A stretch of DNA of 60,323 nt, taken from Dimorphilus gyrociliatus. Its lineage: Eukaryota; Annelida; Polychaeta; Dinophilidae. The stretch is from assembly GCA_904063045.1 (NCBI GenBank), contig CAJFCJ010000066.1:64131-124453 (forward strand). Reading direction: 5' to 3'. Position 1 is the first letter of the stretch. Every line of letters starts with the position of its first letter. Below the pieces are notes generated by a model. That model worked only from the letters and a program-made list of their open reading frames with translations, made no database searches and was not told the origin of the DNA. The position numbers and the translations under genes were made by a program. Shown in pieces: positions 10,903-23,400 of the stretch.

Positions 10903-11930
10903 TCAAGCTCTTGAATTACTTCCCTGCAGTTTTACATGCAGAAAATCATTTCTAGATAAGGATAACACCACTGATAACAAATATGGATCATAATCATCCT
11001 TTTGGCCAGCATAGGAAGTTAATGGTAGATTATCATTAATTCTTATTTCATGTAAAGGATATGTTATAGATTCCAGTTTGCGGTATGACATACTTTGAAA
11101 TCAAGTTTTATATTGTGAAATCTTGCAAATTCCGATTTATCAATATCAAAACTATTATAGCTGCAACAGTAAGGCTTATCTTTACTGTCTAATTTGAATA
11201 AGGCTAAAGATGTTGACAAATCGGCTTCGACTTAGGATGTTCAATTGGTCAAGGTTAAGCCAATGTCGTCTCCAGCTTGTATGAAGGTTGGAAAGTTTTT
11301 GGTCTGATGAGTTGCATGGCGGCCTATATAGAATGTATTAAAGTTTCTATATTGTTCCTTAGCGTTATTTACATAAAAGCTGACAATAGTGTCATCTATT
11401 GGATTAAATCTAGAACTAAATCCAACAAAATATAAACCAGATTCACTTACTTGTAAATGATTATTTTCCAATCTAAAACCTCTCACAGCCATGATAATTG
11501 ATAAAGGAATTAATGATGATTTCTCAATCCATTCGTCATCTTAAGTGCCAAAGAAATTCAAACTAGTTTTGTAATAAAAACCAGCCCACAATGTATTACT
11601 ACCGCCAGTTATGTTTGCAGTACTATAGGCTTGTTGAGCAACTCTCTATCAGTTTCATCCAACTGAAGATTCTACAACCGTTGCTGTCATTAATAAAAAG
11701 TGCATTCCAGATCTTGGTATAAGACTATTATCAGATTGATTGAATAAGTCTCGAGAATTTAAATTCACTATTCCCCAATGCATTCTTCCTTCCTCAACAT
11801 TTGCAGATTTATCAACTGAAACCATAAATGCTGGATTATCTGCCTCTTTAACCAGAACATTCCAATTTCCAGTCAGGTCAAAAACATTTGAACTGCAAAG
11901 AATAACAAATAAACAAATATTTTTGATCAA
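10903..11930 (-). pseudogene. Secreted C1q-like domain gene, broken
   Basis: It starts with a signal-peptide-like segment (MIKNICLFVILCSS) and contains three C1q/TNF-like stretches: PAFMVSVDKS...IPRSGMHFLL (11,655-11,860), FRLENNHLQVSESGLYFVGF (11,241-11,490) and LLSVVLSLSRNDFLHVKLQG (10,903-11,000). These fit the AF.V, SG.Y and L..ND.v.V.L strands of C1q-like jelly rolls. In-frame stops fall between the stretches (for example after LTLTN near 11,241 and after FFGT near 11,540) and the last piece is in another frame. The intact form would be a secreted trimeric recognition protein. A related broken gene lies on the other strand at 32.1-33.2 kb. Confidence 0.55.
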
Positions 11931-12181
11931 GCTGATGGAAAGCCTAGCAACAGCAAAAATAGGTCAAATGGACAAATGTTGATATCAATCATCAAAATGT
12001 GGCTAGCAATTCATATCCAATCATCACCCATCTCCTTTTTTTGAAAATCAACCTTGGCTCCACTTCCTCCACTATAACTAGTCAAACTGTGAATATTGCT
12101 TATGAATCAAGTTTCTTATTCAGCTAGCCAAGATGGCAACTCCAATAGAAAAGAATTGGCATTGGATGATGGTATTTTCAA

Positions 12182-12300
12182 GAATATGGTAGAAAACGGC
12201 CAGAGTTGAAAATGGACAGAGCTCAGTTGAAAACGGCCAGAGCTATGATTGAAAACCGCCAGAACTCTGATTGAAAAAGGCCAAAGACCTAGTTTTATAT
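12182..12300 (+). repeat. MULE terminal inverted repeat, left
   Basis: It contains five tandem variants of a 'TTGAAAACGGCCAGA' module with spacers, imperfect in places (AAAATGGACAG, AAAACCGCCAG, AAAAAGGCCAA). It mirrors the right end at 14,846-14,972. Repeated modules of this kind are plausible transposase-binding sites. Confidence 0.85.
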
Positions 12301-12449
12301 AAAAAATTATAATTATAAATAAATAATAATATTGATTATTCTAAATGATAAGAATAGTTTGAAGATATATATTTAATGAAAATGAAACAACATTAAAACA
12401 AATATAAAAAAGAGAAACTACTAAAAGTAACAACTTGAACTAAAAATAT

Positions 12450-14445
12450 CTAATGTGAAAAATATATTTTTGAACAATTTTCCAAAATCTGAGGTGCTGT
12501 TATTTCACCATTTTTAAATTTCTCCCAAGTATCAAATATTTCTTTTTGGACATTTAAATAGATTTTTTTCTGTAATCTCTTCAATTTCTTTTCAGAAAGC
12601 AGCTGTTGACAAATTGGAATGAGATCAGCCTCTCTTTTCAGCTCATCTATCAGATTGTAAAAAGACTTGGACTTGCCCATATTTATATTCAATCTATTGT
12701 GGAATCCCTCAGCATCATTATTTGTTCTGATAGGAGATTCATATGCTGACCAAGATGATGGTGTCCACAGACTATCTTCAATCCAAGTAGCCTCAATATA
12801 GTTAACGAGATCCTCCAATTTCTGGATTGCTTTCAAATGTTGTTTTATTTTATGAAATTCATTTGGAATAACATCAGCAGGTAAGAATGGTAATGCCAAT
12901 AGCTTTTTCATTTCAGTCCATTGTCCAGTATGGCTTTTATATTCAGCAGAATAACCCAATTCCTAGAAAATCCAAAAGAAAATTAGTTTTTTAAGAAAAT
13001 ATTAAACACAAAAAAATTATGCACTTGAATCTTTCTGAAAACTGCCCGAGTCCAGTGAAAGAGACAGCCTTTTACTTCAGCATCTGGATAATGCTTTTGT
13101 AAATTCTTCCAAACTGCTCTTTCAAAATCTACCAATATTTTCTTTGGTGATTTGTCAGGAATCAATTTTTTTACAGCCTGAAGAAATATTTGTAGACTTT
13201 TTTCAAAATAGTATTTAAAGTATACCTTAAATAAAAGAGAATAACAGACTTGTTAGAAGAGGAACTTGTTTAAGCACACCATCTTTTTTCAGGAATGAGT
13301 GAATGGAAAACAGCTGTTTGAAGGGAGGATTTACAACTTTGAAAGTTCCATCTAAAAACCACATCTTTGCAGAAGATAGCAATTGCATTTGGTGATGAGT
13401 TCCAAAAATTATTATTCTCTCATCTTTTTTCTGAATATCCTCTCTGAAAAATCCATTTGGAATAAATGTAAAATTTAGCAGAAAAGCTATTGATTCTGGT
13501 TCCTTTGGTCTATTTTTCCTCCTTTGATAGTTAACAATTGCTTTTGATGTAGATATTTTTGGAAAATTGGACACATTTTCATTTTGCAGATATGAGTCTT
13601 CTACTATTCTTTTGCTGCTTACATTTAAATCCTTATTTGCTCTTTCTCTTATATTGATTTTCATTTCTGTGATTTTTTCCAAATTTGGTGTTGGAGGATG
13701 AATGTGTTGTTTGAAGCCTATTTGGCAATTACCCTTATATTCATTTATACTTCCAGGACACTTTTTGTTTTTATTTCTCACACTGCATCTCCATATTCTG
13801 AAGTGCTCTCCACATCCTTTTATTGTATATGAAAAGCCATTGTGAATCATTAATGGTTTTCCTTTTTGGCTTCCATTCTTGAAAATTTTAAATGCTCCAT
13901 CATCATCTAAATTTGCTTCATCCATTATGTCTTCAAAAGAGCTTTCTATATGATTTTGAGCATTAAATCCATTATTAACATCTTCTTGTACTATATCAGT
14001 TGTCATACATTCCTCTTCATGGTCAACTTCCATCATATTTTCATTCTCCAGAACAGAATTTAGGATTTCACAATGACTTGTTTGTATTTCGTCTTCCAAT
14101 TGAAATGCAGTAACAACATCTTCTGTCATGCTCTCTTCTGCCATTATTTTATCAGAAGTGCAAGCTTGGTTGTCCACCTCCATTGCAGTGTTTTTTTCAA
14201 CTTCTGGTTGTTGAAAAAGAATGGAGATGTCATCATGTTTGTTCAAAACAACTTTTAATTGATGTTTGTTGATTGTTGTACACATTGAGCAAAAACCATC
14301 TAAAACACAACTTTTAAAAGTTTAAAAAAACTAATGAAGTCTTACCTCTTAAACATTTCAAGTGAAATATTTTCTTGCATAGACTGCATATGCATTCATA
14401 TTTTTTATATATTTTTGTTTAGCAAGAATAGCAAGAAGGAGCCAT
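12450..14445 (-). pseudogene. MULE transposase with N-terminal Cys/His finger and FLYWCH finger, broken
   Basis: Exon 1 (14,346-14,445) and exon 2 (from 14,299) join across a 46-bp intron. The joined N-terminus has paired cysteines in PHD-like spacing: CYSC, CICSLC, HLKC and, after the splice, CSMC. An in-frame TAA lies right after CYSC. An acidic region follows, then a FLYWCH finger (FKIFKNGSQKGKPLM, WRCSVR, CPGSI, HIHPP). The MULE catalytic part contains MWFLDGTFKVV, ILVDFERAVWK and CLFHWTRAVFRKIQ; a 62-bp intron (12,963-13,024) leads to ELGYSAEY and NNDAEGFHNRLN. A one-base frameshift near 13,230 separates the LLFSFI and VYFKYYF segments. With the stop and the frameshift this copy should be inactive. 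Confidence 0.85.
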
Positions 14446-14845
14446 TTTGAAAGTGGTCTCATATAAAGTAGAACTTTCTGTGGAAATGCAATCAAAAATT
14501 TTCTGAAAAAAAGTGATGACAAGAACAAAATTAGTTCTTTTTAAATATAAAATAAATAACCCCCTATTATGGCCATTATACATGTTTAAATTATCAAATT
14601 TATGAATGTTACCTAATGGTTTCAAACAGAAATAGTTTCAGTGAAATATATACATTTTACAAAAGAAAACTGGTATATTATTTTAGTTGTGACATTATCA
14701 CTCACAAACTTTTAATTATGTGAAGGTTTTGAGCAGTTAAAAATAATATAATTAAATACTAAAAATATCTACATTATTAAATAAAACAATAAGTAGCATC
14801 TAAGTCTTTTTTTTAACATTTATTTTTATCAGTATCTATATAAAA

Positions 14846-14972
14846 CTAGGTTTTTGGCCGTTTTCAATCAGAGTTCTGGCCGTTTTCAATCATAGCTCTG
14901 GCCGTTTTCAACTGAGCTCTGGCCGTTTTCAACTCTGGCCGTTTTCAATCCTGGCCGTTTTCTACTGGTCCC
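14846..14972 (-). repeat. MULE terminal inverted repeat, right
   Basis: It holds six copies of TGGCCGTTTTCAA(T/C) or a close variant, the last being TGGCCGTTTTCTAC. It is better preserved than the left end and has one more module (TCAATCCTGGCC). Confidence 0.85.
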
Positions 14973-15319
14973 TATTTTCAAACAGCTATTTCATCAGGAC
15001 AATCAGAATTTTAAATACTATAAGTCATTCAATGTCAAATATTTCATTTTTGACTAGTATTGAAGACACTAATCCTAATAACATCAATTCTTTCACATTG
15101 TGCAATCAAGGTTCAATTGGTTCAAAGCAATCTCTAACTGTTGATTGTTCAAATGGGCCACAATGTTCAAAATTGACTGTTATTAAACTTGAATCAGTCA
15201 ATGAACAATTAATTATATGGGAAATTGAAATATGGACCATGAGAGATATTGATAGAATTAAACTCAGTATCTTGGAACTAGGCTCAGCACAAAATAAAAA
15301 TTTTCTCATTGGAGAGTAA

Positions 15320-16001
15320 ATAATCAAAAATTGATCAAAACTAATTAATAATGTATTTCCAGATATAAAAATGACTGAAAATGTCATTATAACACCTAAA
15401 ATTAGACACAAAAAAATTATTATAAATGATTGCCAAAAATGAATTTTTCAGGAAAATTGATTTGAAGATTTTGGCAAAGATTTATAATTCTTTTTTATTA
15501 TAACAGCTTCTCAAATGTAGATATGATCTATGCAAACATTGGGAAAATATATTCCTGTTTTAAACAAATAATGAAAAATATTATTTCAAATCTTGTTGTT
15601 TCATGCATTCGAAAATATTTTCAACAGTGATCCCATTACTACTGCTTAATTATTCAAAGGGAAAATAATGACAGAAGAAGTGGAAGAGAACAAAATCAGT
15701 TTTGTAATGAAAATATGAATAGCATTGATAATTAATTCTATTGCATAAATACTTTAACTTCTCAGCACATGTACAGAGCTCTGATTGGTCAAAACCATTA
15801 TTTAACCATCACAGTCAAATTTAAATTATAAATAAAAGAAAACAAGTCAATGATTAATAAACAAGGTTTTACTTAAAAGGTTCTGTTTCAAAAGTTTCAC
15901 TGTTGTAAGCTTGAAAGAGAGGAAACTAAGCATTGTTCAAAAATTAATTAAAATATAGAGTAGAAATAAAAAAAAATGTGTATTTAATAGTCTTCAAACT
16001 A
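15320..16001. other. Intergenic, nothing recognised
   Basis: AT-rich sequence between the lectin-like remnant and the mariner element. I see no domain-bearing frame, RNA gene or repeat. Confidence 0.5.
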
Positions 16002-17300
16002 TTAGATGCGATCTGTATATTGTAGACGTTTTGCTGTAATTTTTTAATGGGTTAACTAATAGTATTGATACTTTCCAAATATATTACTTAATCTGTTAGC
16101 TTTCCTTGTGAAAACTTTCACCCTACTCTGTCAAGCCATTACAAAATTATTTTGGTGCAAGCAACTGTTAGTCATGCCTACACATTCTGATCAACAAAAA
16201 ATTATTTCATTTTTAGTACATGAGAAGGCCTCTCCAAAGAACATTCACACACAGTTAAAAAGCTATTGTGGTGATGAAACTCTGAGTGAAGGTTCAGTAA
16301 GAAGGTGGGTTATTAATATAAAAAAGGGAAGAAAAAACCTTGAAGATTTGCCAAGATGTGGCCATCAAAGAGGTTGACAAGCTTGTCAGACAAGATTAAA
16401 CCATATCTCAGAGAGCATTTGCCAAAAAATTAGAAAACAGTCAAGAGGCTGTTGGGAAGATGATTAAGGAGCTGGGGTACAGAAAAATTTGTGCTAAATG
16501 GATCCCCTATGATCTCAATCAGGATCAAAAAGAGTTGAGGGTGAGTCATTGTGTGAAGCTACTCCAAAGATACACAGCAGAAAAAGAAGCATTTTTGGAA
16601 AAAATTGTTACTGGAGATGAATCTTGGGTTCATCTTTATGATCCTGAATCAAAGAGGGCTTCTTTAACATATAAGCACACTTCATCTCCACCTGAAAAAA
16701 AGCTAAAAATGGCTAAATCAGCAGAAAAACTTATGTGCACCATTTTCTGGGACTGCTCAGGTTTAATCCATGTTGAATTCATGGATTATGGTGAAACAGT
16801 CAACTCCATCCAGTATGTGGAGACCCTGAAGAGATTAAGAAAGAGACTGCATAGGATAAGGCCTGGAAAACAGATCATTTTACAACATGATAATGCCAGA
16901 CCCCATACCAGTCTATATACAACAGATTTTATGATGAATCAGGGATGGTCTATATGTCCACATCCCCCATGCAGCCCTGATTTGGCTCCATCTGACTATT
17001 ACTTGTTTGGATGACTAAAAGATCATATCAGGGGAGTTGACTATGATAATTTAGATGAGCTAAAAAAGGATATCAGGGAATTTCTGAGGAGAAAACCATC
17101 TTCCTTTTATCGGAACAGCATTGACTTACTACCATCCAAATGGCAGACGTGTATAAACAATGGGGGGGACTATTAAAAACTCAAATAGTTAATTTCTATA
17201 GAGTAGACTATAGGCTATGACATTAAACAAATATTATTCAAATTAGTTTACTATTAGAGCTAAAAATATAAAACGTCTACAATATACAGATCACACCAAA
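16002..17300 (+). mobile_element. mariner element, full length
   Basis: It is 1299 bp, the usual mariner size. The ends TTAGATGCGATCTGTATATT and (reverse complement) TTTGGTGTGATCTGTATATT stay matched through GTAGACGTTTT, and TA lies on both sides (16,000-16,001 and 17,301-17,302). It carries one mariner transposase frame that is broken. Confidence 0.92.
16174..17176 (+). pseudogene. mariner transposase, broken
   Basis: The N-terminal part (MPTHSDQQKIISFLV, GDETLSEGSVRRWV, GRKNLEDLPRCG) is the mariner HTH region. The catalytic part has VTGDESWVHLYDPESK, LQHDNARPHT and CSPDLAPSDYYLFG, the DD34D signature of mariner. Two defects are visible: the frame is lost between 16,370 and 16,460, and LFG is followed by TGA at about 17,012 where family members usually continue (the following LKDHIRG is in frame). 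The remainder runs to a TAA at 17,174-17,176. Confidence 0.88.
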
Positions 17301-18083
17301 TATATTACAAATACATATACTATTCAAATGACTCATAATGTTTGTAAAATTAAAAAAATTTTCAAATGAATGATCTGTTACCATGCAATTCAATGCTAAA
17401 ATTTAAAAATTATAAACTGTTTCAATTTTGAAAAATTCGAAAAATTTTTAAGCTCAGAACAATATGAAAGATACTTAATAAAACTATTTCAGAAAAGATA
17501 TTGACTTTCGCCAGAAGTGTTAATGAATTAGCTCATTTGGTGCTTGTTGACATAGAAAGTTCATAACTGAGATGTTTCAAGGCTAGATTTTTGGTTGAAA
17601 ACTGGCTAGGAAGAATAAGACAACTGCTTTTTTGTGTTTATGAGGGTTAAAGGCATTGAACAAAGTAATGGAAAGACAAGGGTTGGGTTACTGGAAGAAA
17701 CACAAACAAGACAATTTTCCAACAACAAACCAAAGTTTAAAAATGTTTTTAACCAGGATATCAAGGTTACTAGATTTCTATAACTATAATTGAAGAACTG
17801 CTAATCGATTATATTGTTGACATTTTTCTCCAGATCCATAAAACTTTTATGCATTTCTAAAAATTTCAAATGATCAACATTTTGAGATATGCAATTCTCT
17901 TTTATTCAAAGCAATTTAAACAGCATAAAAAAGTAAGCATTTTATTAATTTTTGAAAATCATCTAAAGTATACTTTTTGACCTTTGAAGAAATTTTCTAA
18001 GAATATTTCCAAGAATGAGTACATCATGCCTTTCAGAAGTGCAAGTTTTTACTTTGATTTTTGTTAAATTCAATTTGTATGTA
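17301..18083. other. Intergenic, nothing recognised
   Basis: AT-rich sequence downstream of the mariner and downstream (3') of the giant receptor gene. No coding frame with domain features was seen. Confidence 0.5.
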
Positions 18084-20453
18084 TTACTTTTTTTCTGTTG
18101 TTGTTGCTATATTTAAAATAATAAAAAGAGACATTTGTTCAAAAACCTGATACAGAATGGACTCCAGAGTAACATTTTCATCAAATGAATAATTGTGATC
18201 ATTGAAAAATACTAAACAATGAAATATTCTCTCAATGCATTTCCTTATATGTTGATAACTTTTAAAGATTTTAAAATCTGTCTGTGTGCTCAATAACTCA
18301 TAATTTTCATTCAAGTTAGAACTAATTATTGCATATTTAAAGCATTTGTTTGTAAATTCTGTAGCTAAAAAGAAGGGAAAAATAGTTTTTTTTTTGATAT
18401 GTTGAAAAGTATTAATCAAATATACAAAGCTTTAATACTTCTTCCCTAATTTTAACTTCCATTGACAATCTGAAAGAAATTTTAAATAGAAATGTTGAAA
18501 AAAAGTAGTTATTTTAGTCATAGAAAAAAATAGATTTATTTGTTTTAACTTACTTTTCCTTTAGTGATAATTCTTTCAAAGTTTGAACATATTGAAAAAA
18601 TTTATTTGAATAGAATATAAATGGATTTATTATGGAATTGAATAATAGAAAAATGGATAGTAATAATGTATTGATTTCATGTTTTATTCTGATATCAGTG
18701 AAGATTGATAATATTCCTAAAAGAAAAAAGACAATGAAAGATGGATTACAAGACAGAGAGAGAGAGAGAGTATCTATATGTTTTTATCATTCAATCACTC
18801 TTTTTTTCTCTTCCCTTACCAACCTAACGCTGAAACTAGTTGCCATATAAATATATTTGAAAATGATAACATAAATAAACTTCTTCGAATTGATCTCCTT
18901 CCCGACTTTATAGCACTCAATGTTTTGACCTCTTTAGCTATATGCCTAACTTTTAGATAAAGAATTAATACAATAAGTTTAGATGCTGGTATCAATACAC
19001 TGAATAGAGTGAAAATGATAAACCATTCACCCTTGAAGCTCATCCTGACATATAAATGAAAACATACTGAGGTATCAGTAAACATTTCCTTAAATGATGA
19101 AAATACAAAGATTTAAAAAAGTATTGATCGAAATAATGTTTGTACTTGAAAGCCAAAGGAAATTGTTATTCCTATCAATATGCAAATTAGTGCTGAACAT
19201 GTTGACAGTAATTTTGAATGTTTGGCACAGAATGGTTTAGCAAATGGTTTGCTCATAGCCTGATATCTTTCAATTGTAATTAATAGCATACTTATAGATG
19301 ACATTAGCAATGACACAATCATAATTGGTCCAAGGAATCTACAAGTTGGACTATACCTCCAAATCTCATCATTTTTCATGTATAATTCACCAAAATATGT
19401 GTCAAATATGACAATAATAAAAGCATAAATTGCTGTTAATAACATCCCAATTGAGTAAAAGAGATGGAAATATTTTGATTGTAAATGTTTAGAGGAAAAA
19501 ATGACTATAATTGAGAAAAAATGTCCCAAAATACCAAAAAAAGAAATTATCCAAAATATAAAACGTGTTGAATTGAAATTAATTAAATTTGAACATGTTT
19601 TATACAAGTTTAAATTGAATTTACAATCAATATTTTTATTATTGTATTGCCATAAATGGCAACATAAATTTATATAATTTGTCCATACTTTTTGAACATT
19701 TTTTAATCCTTCAGCAATAGTTGCAGCTGAAAATCTTGGTAAATTTGTAAAACTTAAATCAATTTTACCAAGATATTTTTCAAATTGTTTAAATGATAAT
19801 TTTTCAATTAATTTTATATTACACTTTCTCATTTTTAAAATTTTCAAATATTTTAAAAATTTAAACTCTTCTAATAAAATTGTGTCAATTTTTGTTGAAG
19901 AAATATCAAGATACAGTAAATTATTAGCATTTAATATCTTCATGAATTTCACATTTTTTATAGGATTATTAGATAAGTCAAGATGTTTTAACATTTTTAA
20001 ACTTGATATAAACACTTTTGAAGTATTCCATGAATTTGAGTGAAAATTATCAAACTTTAGATAAATTACATTGGGAAATAGTTTTGAAGTGAAATTATCA
20101 GATGTAATCCCATTGAAAATTGTTAAATTTAATAGATTTATAGACTTTTCCAGATTATTACTATGCAATACACCTTCAATAACAATCCTTTTATAAATTA
20201 TATCCAAAATTGCAGATGGTTGAGCAACATTAAATTTACATTTTATAGTAAAAGGTGAAGGTTCAAAGCAATTTTTTATTGTTCTATTTGAATTTTTAAA
20301 TTCATCACAAAGTATTTCATCATTTCCATATAAACAATCAACAATACCATTGCAAACTTTTTTGTTAAGTAAGAAACGTTTTTCATTACTACATTTAAAG
20401 AATCCATTTGGTTGGAATACATCTTTAAAGAACAGGTAAAATGAGGTTGCTTA

Positions 20454-20493
<40 letters not shown>

Positions 20494-23400
20494 GGTAGAC
20501 TGGATACATGCCCACACACACATTCATTCATACATATTCTCTATCTGTATCTCTTTCCTTCCCTTTTCACTCTCTCTATCAACTATGATATAAATTTCAC
20601 CAACCACAATCTGTTTCATCATCGCCAAGAGGACAATGATTGATACCATCACAGATCTGCTCAATTGAAATACAATAGTTTAATCTATAGCAGCTGTATT
20701 CACCAAAGTTGCAGGTGATGTTATGGCATTGGTATTGCTTGAATAGGTTTGTCTTTGCATATCCTAATGAATTATAATATAAAAAGCACAACTCTTCTTG
20801 TCCAAATATTAATGTTATTTGTTTAAAATATTCGCTATTTTCATCAGATTTGTCTTGGCAATCATATTTTCCATCATTAAAAATCCAACTTGGTCTGCAC
20901 TGATTATCACAAAAATATTGTCCACGGAGGGAACAATCTGAATAATTTAGTTCTGTTCATTGTTTTTAAGCTTGAAATTATTTTATGAAAAAAAGTTACA
21001 TTCCTCTAACTTGTTTTTGAAATTGAAAGTTGATTAGGAAGATCTTCATCACTATAATCAAAACAGTTACGCTCATTATCCCAAAATTTCATTGTGTTAA
21101 TACATTGTCCATTTAAACAAGATTTTTCTCTTTATTTTTATAGTTGTTGTTTTAAAAATGGGCAAATAAGGTTGAAAATCAAGATAAAGGTTAATAAAAA
21201 AAAAACTTACCCATAGTCACAATCTTTGTATTCTATGATGTTTTAAAAGTAGTTAGCAGGGACAAACAAAAAACCATATAAAGCAACAATTGATTACTTA
21301 CCACAATTGATCTCGTCAGATTTGTCTAAACAGTCATAAATATGATTACAAACTAATAGAATAGAAATATATTGATCATTTGATGAACACAAGTAGATTG
21401 GGAAATGATCATTTTCACAATTGATTTCATCTTCAGACGAGAGACAATCATGTATTCCATCGCACACATTCGCAACATTGATAAAAATATCATCTTCTTT
21501 ACAAAAAAACAATTGATATCTTTGAAAAAGTGTTTCAATTCCAAGATTTTCTTGATGCAGAATAATTTTAACAACTGCATTGAAATTCATTAGAAATTCA
21601 ATTTTAATTAATTTCAATGAATCAATTTACAATGTCTAACTTTGATTTTGTGGTTTTTGACAAATAATCCATTTAAGATTAAAATCAGAACATTGAATAA
21701 GATATTCCTTTAAAGCACCTGATCCTTGACTTAAAAAAAGTATTGTCTAATTTAGTTTGTATAATTTTTAAAATAATAAAAATATTTTTCCAACAATTTA
21801 TATTCAGGTTCGTTACAAAATTTTATCTTGTAGTATTGCTTAATTTCTCTTAGTTCGAAACATTTTGTACATAATTGTTTGTTAGATTTTGAATAATTTG
21901 TATAAAAGAGATGACTATTTCTATTACTCTGTATATGTTGGGTATGTTGAGTTCTTAATCCTATTATTGGGAAATCTAGTGATGTTTTTGACATTGATAC
22001 AAATCTCTCTCTATATATATCATTTGTTATTCTATAGACTTAGTGAATAAAGATAAATTGAAGATATTGTAAGAGATAAGAGGGGAAAAGATACAAAATT
22101 AATAAAACTTACATCCATGAATACTATTGCGCAATGTAATTGACAAAACATTCTTTGAATAATCTTGTAGGTGTGTTAAAACTTGGAATTTTTTTGCTGT
22201 TGGATAGTCAGCTATTGTCAAATTTCTATCAGAGCAAAATGATTCTATTCCATGAGCTGTTTGCACTGAATTATATAGTAGAATGTAATAGCAAGTGTCA
22301 TCTATTATAACAACATTGTCAAATTCTGAACAATCATGAACTTTCACAACAGATCTTGAACATTCAATAGAAAGACGATTTTCCTTTTCATATACTCTGT
22401 TTTTGTTAGAAAAGGGAAAACAAAACAATGTGTACATTTTGAGTATTTGAAATATCAAGTTTTCTTTACATTGTTCTACTTGGAAGACATTCTTGAATAT
22501 TTGAAGAATTTCTCAAACATTTAAATATTTTCATATGAAGAAATGATGTTTTTGCTTTATTTGTCTCAGTGATTACTGTTCCATAATTAAATCCAAGAAA
22601 CTTGCAAATTTTTTGTACAGTATAATATGACATATATGAAAATTGAATATATATATTTCCTATTAGATAGTGAAATTCTCCTAGAAATTTTTGAAAATTT
22701 CCATTGCTGTCATTTATATAAATATATGCTTTGGAACTTCTATTGTATAATAAAGCTGCTTTATCTTTTTTTTTAAATAAAAATTTTGAAAATTTAAAAT
22801 AAGGAAATGATTTTTTTTGTCAATATTTACCATCCTTTCTCCTTGGCAGACATTTTACATTTAAATATCTTTGGTCACGTAAGTCATTTTTCATAGTTGG
22901 ATGTATGATGCAATCATATATAAAACTTTTAGAAATGTGACAATTTCCAATATGGGGTATATTGAAAATTTTCTAAAAGTAAAGTATATTTCTATATTTT
23001 TGACAAATGAGTAGATCCATATTTGTCTACAATTGCTCTACCTTTAAAACCTTTAGTCCATTATTTTTATATTTGGTGCCAATTATGTGTGTCATATTCA
23101 ACTTACCACAAATAAAAGAGGATATATGCATTTTCTCTAAAAGTGACATATTTTTTTCTTTAAACAAATATGTTGGTGGAATTATTCCATATGTTTTTGT
23201 TTTGATAAATAATGCTTCCAACTTTTTAGTTGTCTTGTTTAAATTTAAATTTCTCTTTACAATAACAATTTCTATTAAAAATTATATATTTGAAGAACTA
23301 AATCAATTACAAATCAACTACTATTGAAACAAAATAAAAAACCAAACCATTTAAATCTGAATAGGAACATTCAACATTTTTGAACAATTCATTTTTTTCA

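Larger units (their letters stand above)
12182..14972 (-). mobile_element. MULE DNA transposon with 9-bp target duplication
   Basis: The element is 2791 bp and is bounded by TATTTTCAA at 12,173-12,181 and again at 14,973-14,981, the 9-bp target duplication typical of Mutator-like elements. Both ends read inward through GTAGAAAACGGCCAG and then several copies of a GGCCGTTTTCAA module, followed by CTAGTTTTATATA. Between them lies one FLYWCH/MULE transposase gene on the minus strand. The close similarity of the ends suggests a fairly recent insertion, although the transposase is already damaged. Confidence 0.92.
11925..15319 (+). pseudogene. Discoidin/fucolectin-like remnant split by the MULE
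   Basis: Right of the MULE, 15,032-15,319 encodes a fucolectin-like C-terminal half with VDCSNGPQC and LIIWEIEIW, the 'C...L.I.EIEI' pattern of these domains. Left of it, 11,925-12,170 has weak similarity (ESLATAKIGQ, FFENQPWLHFLHY) in stop-riddled frames. The MULE target duplication TATTTTCAA joins the two flanks. I infer one decayed lectin-like gene that received the MULE. The left part is uncertain. Confidence 0.35.

Noticed and set aside
22017-22458. C-type lectin exons as a separate small gene
   Set aside because: Splice phases join them both to the upstream SRCR exons and to the downstream LDLa exons, and the whole 19-exon sum is divisible by three.
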